Shown here: positions 6,491 through 14,215 of the stretch, piece by piece
Numbering within the stretch: position 1 is the stretch's first letter
Layout: each line of letters begins with the position of its first letter
Position numbers and translations under genes: made by a program
The notes under the pieces: generated by a model
What the model was told of the DNA's origin: nothing
What the model saw: the letters and a program-made list of their open reading frames with translations, nothing else
Database searches by the model: none
Assembly (NCBI GenBank): GCA_036642795.1
Contig: JAVXTH010000018.1
Span: 1-31,223, forward strand
DNA from: JAVXTH01 sp036642795
Lineage (GTDB): Bacteria > Bacillota_I > Bacilli_A > Erysipelotrichales > Erysipelotrichaceae
Direction: 5' to 3'
DNA length: 31,223 nucleotides

Positions 6491-7156
6491 TTATTGACCC
6501 CTTTCAATTTTTATAATTTTCCAACTAGGAACTTTACAAATAGGACATAAAGCTGGCGCTTCATCTCCAATATAAACAAAGCCACATGTTTCACAGACAA
6601 ATACATTTGTATTTTCTAAGAAAGCATCGCCTTCTTTTTCATAACGAGTTAAGATTGAACTTAAAATACGAGTTACTTTTTCACTCCAAACCAAAGCTCT
6701 TTTTGCGCCACGATCATTAACTGCTCCAGCTGCTGCATTTGCGTTAGCAAGTTCAGTTTTTAAATCTTGGTTTATCATAGCGGTTAAATCACTAACGGCC
6801 TGTTCCTTTTCCTTTGGTGTTTTACCTTTAAAGTAATCCGCTAATTGTGTAAATAATGCGGATTCTTCATTTAAGTATTGTTTCTCAGCACCTTTTGCTA
6901 GGTTGGAACATAAGGCAGCCATTTGACCAATCGTAAATTCACTTGATTCGCTTGTTTCATTGATTACAACTGGTTCTGCTTTTACTTCTTCTTCTCCACC
7001 TTGTACTTCAAATACTACGGTAGGAGCTCCACATAATGGACAAACCCAATCTGGTGGTAAAGCATCCCATGTGGTACCTGCTGCAATTCCTGCTTCAGGA
7101 ATACCGGCAGCTTCATCATAGATATAGCCACAGATACTACAAACGTACTTCTTCAT
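6491..7156 (-). CDS. Double-rubredoxin protein (rubredoxin - helical core - rubrerythrin-type rubredoxin)
   Basis: 221 residues with two FeS4 sites. Residues 1-52 are a full rubredoxin (CSICGY at 6-11, CPLCGAP at 39-45, DWVCP). Residues 188-207 are a short rubrerythrin-type knuckle (CETCGF, CPICK). Between them is an acidic linker (about 53-72) and a helical region (about 73-180). Its placement recalls the ferritin-like four-helix bundle of rubrerythrins, but the ExxH iron ligands of a diiron site are not visible, so peroxidase activity is doubtful. The protein probably shuttles electrons, perhaps in oxygen or peroxide defence, with the co-transcribed ferredoxin. The ATG follows GGAGG by seven bases. 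Confidence 0.85.
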   Translation of the reverse strand: MKKYVCSICGYIYDEAAGIPEAGIAAGTTWDALPPDWVCPLCGAPTVVFEVQGGEEEVKAEPVVINETSESSEFTIGQMAALCSNLAKGAEKQYLNEESALFTQLADYFKGKTPKEKEQAVSDLTAMINQDLKTELANANAAAGAVNDRGAKRALVWSEKVTRILSSILTRYEKEGDAFLENTNVFVCETCGFVYIGDEAPALCPICKVPSWKIIKIERGQ

Positions 7157-7201
7157 TGTATTCCTCCTTCAAATAATTAATAACAATTTATTATAAAACA
7201 C

Positions 7202-7256
7202 TCGATTGAATACGCATACGAATTTCCACATTCTGGCGTACAAAAATAGAATCGAA
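7202..7256 (-). promoter_or_regulatory. Possible structured leader before the rubredoxin gene
   Basis: Nested inverted repeats TCGATT/AATCGA and TACGC/GCGTA, with a small inner hairpin GAAT/ATTC, could fold the transcript 45-100 bases before the ATG. The same stretch could instead contain promoter elements: TATAAT (reverse of 7190-7195) lies between it and the gene. I match it to no known riboswitch. Confidence 0.3.
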
Positions 7257-7345
7257 TATTTACAAACGAACGTAATTTTAATATCCTATATAATCTTTTA
7301 TAAATGTTTCTTTTAAAGGAATTATGTCCTTTTTTAACTGTTATT

Positions 7346-7375
7346 ATTATACCACTTCCTGCTTACCATTGTAAA
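7346..7375 (-). promoter_or_regulatory. Promoter upstream of the rubredoxin-ferredoxin operon
   Basis: On the minus strand TTTACA (7370-7375), an 18-base spacer ending TGG, and TATAAT (7346-7351), that is, an extended -10. It would give a leader of about 180 bases or a separate small RNA. No other gene is visible in 7157-7438. Confidence 0.55.
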
Positions 7376-7438
7376 TATAAGCGCTTACTTAAGTGTTTAA
7401 ACAGGCATGAAAGTTTCGCTCAACAACACTTATTTTAC

Positions 7439-8245
7439 TTAATCTGGATCAAAGCGTTCAAATATCATAATATCATATTGATCTTTCAATTCTTGATAGT
7501 GATCTTTATTCTTAATGGTCCATAATACTGTATTTCCTTTATATAGATGATGAATGCATTGAAAACTTAAATTATCTTTATGCGACACATCATAAGCAAC
7601 AAAATCTGGTTTCAAGAAAGCATTAAAGCATAAATACTGAGCTGGTAATTTTAATAAAGCAGGCATATTTTTATCTTGTTTTAGATTCATAGAAAGTTGT
7701 CCTCTTATATAATCAGGACGATGTTTCTTAAACCAATAAACAACATAAGGATTAAATGATTCAACCATAAACTTTCCAGGATAACGATCTAATATTTTAC
7801 TGACTTCTTTACATAAGCGATAATTCTTGCCTTTTTGTTTTACTTCGACAATGATTGGTACTTTACCTTGAATCACATCAAGAGCCTCTTGTAAGCTAGG
7901 TATCTTTTGATCCGTATCAAACAAGGTCAAGTGTTTAATACTAGCATAATCACATGCATCTACTTGTAAATCAACACCAGTTGCTCTTAGTAAACTATAA
8001 TCATGTAAGATAATACATTTATGATCTTTGGTTAATTGAACATCGAGTTCAATCCCTAAATTATGTTTAACTGCACGTTTAAATGCTTGACAACTATTCT
8101 CTGGAATATGTTTTTTAAGACTATAAAAACCACGATGAGCATAAGGACGTTCACAGAAAGTCTTAAAGGTTGCTTTACGTTTTTGATTTGGTTTAATTAA
8201 ATATCCATATACAAATGGTATTCCTAATAATAATATACTTTTCAA
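7439..8245 (-). CDS. Membrane-anchored glycerophosphodiester phosphodiesterase (GDPD family)
   Basis: 268 residues from a TTG at 8245, which lies six bases after GGGGTG; an in-frame GTG at 8254 would overlap that site. A hydrophobic segment (about 3-16) is an uncleaved anchor, after which the catalytic TIM-barrel begins: H37-R38 in AHRGF, E66 and D68 in IELDVQ, H81 in LHD, and EVK at about 137. These are the usual metal and catalytic residues of GDPD enzymes, which split glycerophosphodiesters into glycerol 3-phosphate and an alcohol. The N-terminal anchor suggests action at the membrane, either on lipid headgroups or on polyglycerolphosphate (teichoic acid) outside. The TTAAG-N5-TTAAG repeat at 8310-8324 lies just upstream of its -35 position, which links it to the envelope genes at 14-19 kb. 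Confidence 0.88.
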   Translation of the reverse strand: MKSILLLGIPFVYGYLIKPNQKRKATFKTFCERPYAHRGFYSLKKHIPENSCQAFKRAVKHNLGIELDVQLTKDHKCIILHDYSLLRATGVDLQVDACDYASIKHLTLFDTDQKIPSLQEALDVIQGKVPIIVEVKQKGKNYRLCKEVSKILDRYPGKFMVESFNPYVVYWFKKHRPDYIRGQLSMNLKQDKNMPALLKLPAQYLCFNAFLKPDFVAYDVSHKDNLSFQCIHHLYKGNTVLWTIKNKDHYQELKDQYDIMIFERFDPD

Positions 8246-8309
8246 ACAAATCACCCCATAGCTATAATGTATCAGATTATATATATTATTTGTGTAAAAT
8301 GTTGGTTAA

Positions 8310-8324
8310 TTAAGAATTCTTAAG
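8310..8324. promoter_or_regulatory. Direct repeat TTAAG-N5-TTAAG before the GDPD gene
   Basis: TTAAGAATTCTTAAG lies immediately upstream of the -35 position belonging to a TATAAT (8276-8281) on the minus strand. The preceding 12-mer GGTTAATTAAGA (8304-8315) recurs exactly at 18809-18820 in front of the deacetylase gene. It is probably a response-regulator site. Confidence 0.55.
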
Positions 8325-8331
8325 AAAGTAA

Positions 8332-8351
8332 AGAGTGCAAATTTGCACTCT
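8332..8351 (-). terminator. Intrinsic terminator of the DUF885 gene
   Basis: A perfect 20-base palindrome with 10-base arms (AGAGTGCAAA/TTTGCACTCT), directly after the stop codon, followed on the minus strand by a T-rich tract broken by two bases. Confidence 0.7.
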
Positions 8352-10127
8352 CTATTTATTGCTTTTAATATAAGCATTCACTTGTTTTTCGATTACTTTA
8401 AATGGAGAAGGTCCACAATCTAGTATTACTTGATTAAAAGCTTTTAAATCAAATTTATTACCTAATGCCTTTTCTGCCTTTGCTCGATAATCTTGTAACA
8501 TAAAACAAGATAGATAATAAGCATTATAATTGGCTGGCGTTTCTAGGATTAAATCATATTGTTCATCAATATCTTTCTGAGGTAAATCACCAAATAATTC
8601 AATAAGTTTTTTACTGAATTCCTTTCGATTCATACTTTCATAATGTATATCAATATCCAATAAACCAATTGTTGCATTGGTATAACTACTATTTAATTGA
8701 TAGAACTTCACAATATCTGGATCGCCTCCCATGTATTCATTTGATATATTCTCTACATAGGTTGCCCATCCTTCCGCATAGCCTTGGTAATTAATCATAT
8801 AGCGAATCGTATCAAGCTGTAAGGATTTAAAATAAGCATCTTGGTACATATGACCTGGATAGCCTTCATGAGCTACCGTTGTAAAGATACTAGGATTATA
8901 TTCACCATTGATGAAGATAGCGGAAGGAGTGTCGATTGGCGCATCCACACGGCTTGTGATAAAGGCTGCGGGTGAGAAGTTATCTTTCATTGAATCTGGT
9001 ACTGGATTAACTTTATAATTCAACGTTGCTAATGCAGGAAAATCCTCCGTTATTTTTGCGCCCAAATAATCCAATGTTTCACTCGCTGTTTGCGTTGCGC
9101 TAAACGTTGGCTGTTGCGGATAGTCTTGTGCCCATTCTGGATGTTTCATGATTAGTTGCATCATTTCATTCATAATTTCTTCTTGTTTATTCTCAAGATA
9201 TTGCTTAACTTCTTTTGGTGTCATATCCACACCGGTACTTTGTTTTAATAAATATTCATAATATTCTTTCCCGTTTTTTAAAGTTGATAAACCACCATCT
9301 TTATTCGTTGCGCTTTTTTCTAATTGCTTCAGTTGCTTACCTAATGTAACATAAGCATTTCTTAAATCCGTATTTACAAGTTTTGTGTTCTTAAGTTTCG
9401 CATCCACTTTTTCTTGTTCATTTAAAAAGGTAAATGTATCAATCTTTTCATTGATTAAATCCGCTAAAAAGATATTCTCTTCCTTCACAAAGTTATCGCA
9501 TTGCTCAATGACTTTACGAACAATCACTTTTGACATTCCAACTTCACGTTCTTGCCGCTCTTTCTCAAATTCTGCATATTTCTTAAACGTCGCTTCGCTG
9601 GTTTTCAATATATTAAAGTAACTGTTTAAATCATTTTTATTATTAAATTTAAATTCAACTAATAAAAGTGGTAATTGCGCTTGAAAGCCAATAAAAGAAC
9701 CTAATAAATTATTTTCAAAGTAGTAAAAATCTTCATGATTTTTATCTACCTTAAAATAATCTAATAGAATATCATAGGTAACTTGATCTTGTCCTTTTAA
9801 GGAAGTTCGATCAAATGATTTTAATTGTGCCATTAGTTTTTTACTATCACTAATACTCTCATTGTAATCTTTCTGATCGGGAACTGGCAATTTTAATAAA
9901 GTTTTCTTATACCCAAAATTCTCTGGATGTTCAAATGTATAATTGATATTTAAATCATCCTCATGATAGAATTCACCAGGCATTTTCTCAACAAATTCAT
10001 CGAATGTTTTCGCTTTAATTAAATAATCTTCTTTCTTTATTGACTCCTTCTTTTCACCACAACCAACCACATTGAAGCCAAGCAATAATGTAAGACATAG
10101 GATGATTCGCTTCTTACCTTTATTCAT
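8352..10127 (-). CDS. DUF885-family lipoprotein, probable metallopeptidase
   Basis: 591 residues from the ATG at 10127, preceded by GGAGG; this start puts a lipoprotein signal at the N-terminus, with lipobox VVGC and lipidated C23. The protein should therefore be anchored on the outer face of the membrane. The long helical body carries HEGYPGH at 420-426 (zinc-site type HExxxGH) and a distal E in EGWATYVEN, the hallmarks of DUF885. Some relatives are described as carboxypeptidase-like, but the substrate here is unknown. It has its own promoter (10156-10184) and terminator (8332-8351), so it is monocistronic. Confidence 0.88.
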   Translation of the reverse strand: MNKGKKRIILCLTLLLGFNVVGCGEKKESIKKEDYLIKAKTFDEFVEKMPGEFYHEDDLNINYTFEHPENFGYKKTLLKLPVPDQKDYNESISDSKKLMAQLKSFDRTSLKGQDQVTYDILLDYFKVDKNHEDFYYFENNLLGSFIGFQAQLPLLLVEFKFNNKNDLNSYFNILKTSEATFKKYAEFEKERQEREVGMSKVIVRKVIEQCDNFVKEENIFLADLINEKIDTFTFLNEQEKVDAKLKNTKLVNTDLRNAYVTLGKQLKQLEKSATNKDGGLSTLKNGKEYYEYLLKQSTGVDMTPKEVKQYLENKQEEIMNEMMQLIMKHPEWAQDYPQQPTFSATQTASETLDYLGAKITEDFPALATLNYKVNPVPDSMKDNFSPAAFITSRVDAPIDTPSAIFINGEYNPSIFTTVAHEGYPGHMYQDAYFKSLQLDTIRYMINYQGYAEGWATYVENISNEYMGGDPDIVKFYQLNSSYTNATIGLLDIDIHYESMNRKEFSKKLIELFGDLPQKDIDEQYDLILETPANYNAYYLSCFMLQDYRAKAEKALGNKFDLKAFNQVILDCGPSPFKVIEKQVNAYIKSNK

Positions 10128-10155
10128 ATAAGTTCCTCCACTTATTCTTACTATC

Positions 10156-10184
10156 ATTATAATAGAAATTTACCCTTATACCAA
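10156..10184 (-). promoter_or_regulatory. Promoter of the DUF885 lipoprotein gene
   Basis: On the minus strand TTGGTA (10179-10184), 17 bases, TATAAT (10156-10161), about 29 bases before the chosen ATG. It lies inside or before the longer reading frame and supports the shorter start. Confidence 0.7.
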
Positions 10185-10214
10185 GTATATTTAAAACGAT
10201 CTTATTTATTCACT

Positions 10215-10247
10215 TAAAAAAGAGATAATCCAATCGGATTATCTCTT
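10215..10247 (-). terminator. Intrinsic terminator of the pyrophosphatase gene
   Basis: On the minus strand a 12-bp perfect stem AAGAGATAATCC/GGATTATCTCTT with a four-base loop, followed by six T. Confidence 0.93.
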
Positions 10248-10251
10248 AACT

Positions 10252-11883
10252 CTAAAATGATTTTAAAACACTGGAGATTCTTGGAATTATTTGTTTCTTA
10301 CGTGATACAATTCCATCTACAAAATACATGCGATCATGAATTAAATCTTTAAAGCCTTCTTCAATTGCCCAGCTCTTTTTCCCAACAAAAACAAGGTTAC
10401 TACCTTTTCCTTCCGCATTGGTAAAGACCATTAATAATAAATCATATTTATTGGCATTATTAATCTTTTCAATATATGTTATAAACTCTTTTTTAATAAT
10501 CTCAAGTTCACGAATATCTAATAAGTTTATTTGACCAATCCCAATTCGATTACCTTCAATTGAATATTCTTTAAAATCGTTATATAAGATTTCCCCAAAA
10601 GATTTAAAACGTAATGTGGCAACCGCTTCAAACATCTCTTGTGCCAAAGCATCGGTATCAATTTCCGATATCTTCGCTAATTCATCCGCAATCATTCGAT
10701 CCACTGGCGTAGTCGTTGGTGAATTGAAATTCATCGTATCCGATATAATTGCGCAACATAATAAACCAGCTACTTTTTTACTAGGTTTAAGATTATTCTC
10801 TTTATATAAAAGTGCGACAATCGTACAAGTACTACCTAGACTTTGATTTCTGAAGTTAATTGGGTTCAATGTTTCAATATCACCAATTCGATGATGATCG
10901 ACAATCTCTAATACTTCACCATATTCAAGTCCTTCAATACTTTGACTTCGTTCATTATGATCCAATAAAATGAATTTCTTTTTTTCATAATTGAATAAGT
11001 GGAAACGCGATATAGCTCCAATCACATGTTTATTATCATCTAAAACAGGATAGGAACGAAACCGTGATTTCGCCATTTTTTCGGATACTTCATCAACAAA
11101 TTCTCGTTCATGAAAGCACATAACTTCATCTTGCATCACACATTGAATGCTTGGCGTTTGATAGATTAAACGCGCTACTTTAATCGCATCTTCTGGAGTA
11201 TGAAGAATGGCACAGTTCTTTTCTTTCGCCAGTTTAATAATATCATTGTCGATTTGTTTTTCACCGACTAGAATTAAACAACTAGCACCTTGAAGCAATG
11301 CTTTTCTTTGAATATCATGATGATTTCCTAAAACGACAATGCTACCTTCAAATACATCTTCACAAGTATCCAAATCAGCCGAGACAAGAATTTGTACATA
11401 ACCACTTGTAGCATAAGCTTTTGGTTTAACTAATAAATCGGCATTTAATGTTTTTTGAATATTTGTAAGTGGTGTATGAATGATAAACTCACGAATATCT
11501 TTAAAGTCTGTCATTAAAACATTGGATAAATTAGACATTGAAACAACACCCAATAGGTGTTTTTCTTTATCTACGACAAACAGTGATTTATTCTTAATTT
11601 GAATAATTTTATCCCATGCCTGTTTAATTGTCATTCCTGGATCAACTAAAACTGCTTCATCCTTTTCAATATCTTTTAGTTTGCATTTCGCATTATCCAC
11701 AAAGATAGGTTGAGCCATATCAAATTTCTTTAAGACAAAATCTGTTTCGGTGTTTAATTCACCAAGTCGACATGCAACCGCTGGAATTCCTAATTGTTGT
11801 TTCAGTGATGCATAAGCAATCGCTGAACATATGGAATCCGTATCCGGATTCTTATGTCCGGTAACATAAATTTCTCTTTCCAT
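10252..11883 (-). CDS. ppaC: Manganese-dependent class II inorganic pyrophosphatase with CBS-DRTGG-CBS insert
   Basis: 543 residues. The DHH catalytic part is split by a regulatory insert. Metal-binding motifs are GHKNPDTDS (9-17), LDHNE (307-311) and VDHHRIGD (328-335), then LGSTCT (349-354) and a C-terminal DHHA2 domain. Between about 70 and 300 are CBS1, a DRTGG domain (about 145-245) and CBS2, as in clostridial CBS-PPases, where adenine nucleotides and Ap4A-type dinucleotides control activity. It hydrolyses pyrophosphate to phosphate in the cytoplasm and pulls biosynthesis forward. The ATG has AAGGAG six bases upstream, and a TATAAT (reverse of 11919-11924) serves as -10. Single-gene unit. 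Confidence 0.95.
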   Translation of the reverse strand: MEREIYVTGHKNPDTDSICSAIAYASLKQQLGIPAVACRLGELNTETDFVLKKFDMAQPIFVDNAKCKLKDIEKDEAVLVDPGMTIKQAWDKIIQIKNKSLFVVDKEKHLLGVVSMSNLSNVLMTDFKDIREFIIHTPLTNIQKTLNADLLVKPKAYATSGYVQILVSADLDTCEDVFEGSIVVLGNHHDIQRKALLQGASCLILVGEKQIDNDIIKLAKEKNCAILHTPEDAIKVARLIYQTPSIQCVMQDEVMCFHEREFVDEVSEKMAKSRFRSYPVLDDNKHVIGAISRFHLFNYEKKKFILLDHNERSQSIEGLEYGEVLEIVDHHRIGDIETLNPINFRNQSLGSTCTIVALLYKENNLKPSKKVAGLLCCAIISDTMNFNSPTTTPVDRMIADELAKISEIDTDALAQEMFEAVATLRFKSFGEILYNDFKEYSIEGNRIGIGQINLLDIRELEIIKKEFITYIEKINNANKYDLLLMVFTNAEGKGSNLVFVGKKSWAIEEGFKDLIHDRMYFVDGIVSRKKQIIPRISSVLKSF

Positions 11884-11941
11884 GATCCGCTCCTTATAAA
11901 CATCTGTTTACTAAAAGTATTATATCGTACTTTCAAATATT

Positions 11942-11965
11942 AAAAAAGCGTGTTTGTACACGCTT
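11942..11965 (-). terminator. Intrinsic terminator after the VanR/VanS-like operon
   Basis: On the minus strand an 8-bp stem AAGCGTGT/ACACGCTT with a four-base loop, ending in six T. A second hairpin TGTTGT/ACAACA lies just before it (about 11975-11991). Confidence 0.88.
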
Positions 11966-12009
11966 ACAAATTCGTGTTGTTTTATACAACATGTTTGTTT
12001 ACTTTTGTC

Positions 12010-13386
12010 TTAAAGTGGCCTATTTTCATCACTTAAGATCGGGAAAACTAAATTAATTTGGTAAATATTTTCATAAGTAAAGACTTCTAACGTGCCTAAA
12101 TGTTGTAACATCATCTTTTCAATGCTTCTTAAACCAATTTTATTACTTTCTGTTTTATTTTCATTTTCTTTAATTCCATTGGCAATTGAAATCTTAAATT
12201 TACCTAATTCACTTACACTTTGAATCATAATCTTTTCTTTTGGATCTGCATATTTAATAATATTTGAATAAATATTATCGAAGATTCTTTGTAGGACACT
12301 CTTATTTCCTTTAAAGGATAAAGCATCCCATTTACTATCATCTTGAATAGCATAACCTTTTTCTTGTAGTTCTTCATTATGAATATTCATTAATTCATGA
12401 AGATAGTTAATTGATAATTCTTCTAAGATGATTTCTTGGTTGATATCATAAACCAAGAAATACTGAAACAAGCGATCCGATAGTTCTTTTATTTGAATTG
12501 CTTTTCGTTTGCTTGCTTCCACATAGTGTTGTAACTGTTCTGGGCTTTGATATTTCTTTAATTCAATAATATCCAAATAACCAATTAATGAAGTTAATGG
12601 AGTTCTTAAATCATGCGACATTGCGGTAATCAAATCTTTATTGGATTGATGAGCAATTGCTTCATTTTCCATATTTTCAGATAATGTTTTTCTTAAATAA
12701 TTTAATTGATTAGCTAGTTCACTTAATTCATCGTTCCCCATTACTTTAATTTCACTCTTTAAATCACCCGTTTCCATTTGCTTAATACTCTTAGCAATTC
12801 TCTCTAAATATCTTGTTTTATAAGTGATAAACAATAAAATAATCGTTATAAATGTAATGATCGGCAAAAGAATATTTAAAGCTAAATAGATAACTAATAA
12901 ATCGATGTTATAACACGTATAGATAAAGATTTCATAAGGGCGATTATTAACGGTCACATCATATACTTGTTGCTTTTTCGCATTATAAATATCGACATCG
13001 CCATAAAAGAAATTATTAAAAATAAAACTATCATACTTACCAAAACTTGAACCAAACTGATAGAAGCCATAATTTTTTGCTTGTGGATCTGCATCGTAAA
13101 AGGATACATGAAAATCAGTATAACGATCTAATTCTTTCATAATAACCTTTTCTTCATTTTTACTTATTTTCCCACTTTTAGAAAATTGAAATGAATCAAG
13201 ATATTGAATTAAATCATTATAGACTTGGTTTGCATCTTTCTTTTCAACTAATTTATCTTGAAAGAAAAGAACAACATCACTTCTTACAACATTAATACAA
13301 AAGAATAAGCCAATTGAGATAATCGCTGATACGATAATCACCATAAATAATTGAAGTGAAAGTTTTACTTTATGTTTTTTAATCAC
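12010..13386 (-). CDS. Sensor histidine kinase of an OmpR-type two-component system
   Basis: 458 residues from a GTG at 13386 with AAAGGGG upstream. Membrane segments at about 10-33 and 163-189 enclose an extracytoplasmic sensor of about 130 residues. A HAMP linker follows, then H258 in AMSHDLRTPLTS and the N box RIFDNIYSNIIKYA. The glycine boxes are reduced: where DxGxG is expected there is IANGIKENENK, followed by IGLRSIEKMM as G2. Many Firmicutes kinases of this VanS-like branch show that pattern, so it is probably still active. It overlaps its regulator by eight bases. Its target is probably the diverging sugar-transfer operon. Confidence 0.87.
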   Translation of the reverse strand: MIKKHKVKLSLQLFMVIIVSAIISIGLFFCINVVRSDVVLFFQDKLVEKKDANQVYNDLIQYLDSFQFSKSGKISKNEEKVIMKELDRYTDFHVSFYDADPQAKNYGFYQFGSSFGKYDSFIFNNFFYGDVDIYNAKKQQVYDVTVNNRPYEIFIYTCYNIDLLVIYLALNILLPIITFITIILLFITYKTRYLERIAKSIKQMETGDLKSEIKVMGNDELSELANQLNYLRKTLSENMENEAIAHQSNKDLITAMSHDLRTPLTSLIGYLDIIELKKYQSPEQLQHYVEASKRKAIQIKELSDRLFQYFLVYDINQEIILEELSINYLHELMNIHNEELQEKGYAIQDDSKWDALSFKGNKSVLQRIFDNIYSNIIKYADPKEKIMIQSVSELGKFKISIANGIKENENKTESNKIGLRSIEKMMLQHLGTLEVFTYENIYQINLVFPILSDENRPL

Positions 13387-14077
13387 AACGATACCCCTTT
13401 CCCCAAATCGTCTTTATATACTCTGGGTTTTGTGGGTCTTTTTCAATCTTTTTTCGCAGGTTACGAATATGTACCATGATTGTATTATTTGCGGAATAGA
13501 AATAGGGTTCATCCCAGATGGTTTCGTATAACATTTGCGCTGTATAGATAAAACCTGGATGTTTCATTAATAATAAAAGGATATGAAACTCAATATCGGT
13601 CAATAATAAAGATTGATCTCCTAGATATACTTTTTGATTTGTTTCATTTATTCTAAGCTCACGTATTTGAATTTCTTTTTGTTTGCTTTTTACTTCTCCA
13701 TCTTTTCCTTGATAGACTTGATATCTTCTCAGTAATGCCTTTACTCTTGCCATTAATTCATTATAAGAAAATGGTTTAGAAAGATAATCATCTCCACCAC
13801 TTGAAAACCCTAAGGCTTTATCACTGTCTTGTGATTTCGCGCTTAAAAATAAAATTGGCGCTTTGCTTTGTTCTCTGATGATTCGACAGGATTTATAACC
13901 ATCCATTTTAGGCATCATGATATCAAGAATGATTAAATCGATATCATCACTTAATTTAGAAATGGCATCTTCTCCATCTTCTGCTTCAATGACTTGATAG
14001 CCTTCACTGCTTAATAGCACATTAATAATCTCTCTAATTTCAGGGTTATCATCTGCCACCATTATTTTACTAGCCAT
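13379..14077 (-). CDS. OmpR/VanR-type response regulator
   Basis: 232 residues from the ATG at 14077, chosen because GGGAGGTG lies six bases upstream (an upstream in-frame start lacks this). Receiver domain 1-118 with acidic DD at 9-10, phospho-acceptor D52 in ILDIMMPKMDG, SAK and KPF. The winged helix is about 140-230 and ends WGKGYRCD. OmpR-family regulators bind tandem direct repeats; TTAAG-N5-TTAAG stands in the divergent promoter region just upstream and before two other envelope genes, so this protein is the leading candidate to bind it. Its own -10 (TATAAT, reverse of 14102-14107) lies downstream of that repeat, so autoregulation is likely. Confidence 0.9.
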   Translation of the reverse strand: MASKIMVADDNPEIREIINVLLSSEGYQVIEAEDGEDAISKLSDDIDLIILDIMMPKMDGYKSCRIIREQSKAPILFLSAKSQDSDKALGFSSGGDDYLSKPFSYNELMARVKALLRRYQVYQGKDGEVKSKQKEIQIRELRINETNQKVYLGDQSLLLTDIEFHILLLLMKHPGFIYTAQMLYETIWDEPYFYSANNTIMVHIRNLRKKIEKDPQNPEYIKTIWGKGYRCD

Positions 14078-14135
14078 AGGATTCACCTCCCTACTACTCA
14101 AATTATACTATATAAGGAAAATATTCAAGTGAAAA

Positions 14136-14150
14136 TTAAGTTTTCTTAAG
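14136..14150. promoter_or_regulatory. Direct repeat TTAAG-N5-TTAAG in the divergent promoter region
   Basis: TTAAGTTTTCTTAAG lies between the response regulator gene and the yfhO-like gene. Spacing of 10 bases between half-sites is the same as in the two other copies at 8310 and 18839. Streptococcal CiaR uses a closely similar TTTAAG-N5-TTTAAG. Confidence 0.6.
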
Positions 14151-14176
14151 AATTGCTTTGGGCAATCCTTAAGAAA
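14142..14176. repeat. Long imperfect inverted repeat in the divergent promoter region
   Basis: Arms of 15 bases (TTTCTTAAGAATTGC at 14142-14156 and GCAATCCTTAAGAAA at 14162-14176, one mismatch) surround a five-base loop. The left arm contains the second TTAAG half-site. There is no T-run, so it is not a terminator. It may be a second operator or a leader hairpin of the yfhO-like transcript. Confidence 0.7.
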
Positions 14177-14215
14177 TGAATGATTAAATGATAAGCATAA
14201 GGAAGGAGTTTTTTT

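Noticed and set aside
6491..7156. Calling the double-rubredoxin protein a rubrerythrin
   Set aside because: The ExxH-type diiron ligands are not visible in the helical core, so the enzyme name would overstate the evidence.
7314..7336. Plus-strand hairpin AAAGGA/TCCTTT with T-run as a terminator
   Set aside because: No plus-strand gene upstream needs a terminator and the stem is only six base pairs.
7304..7525. Plus-strand 73-codon frame in the gap before the GDPD gene
   Set aside because: No ribosome site, runs into the 3' end of the GDPD gene on the other strand, and the composition is like translated A+T-rich spacer.
10128..10157. Ten extra residues on the DUF885 protein
   Set aside because: They would bury the lipoprotein signal; the -10 of the promoter overlaps them and GGAGG precedes the ATG at 10127.
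13379..14077. Naming the two-component system CiaRH
   Set aside because: Only the putative binding site resembles that of CiaR; the proteins look VanR/VanS-like and there is no further evidence of orthology.
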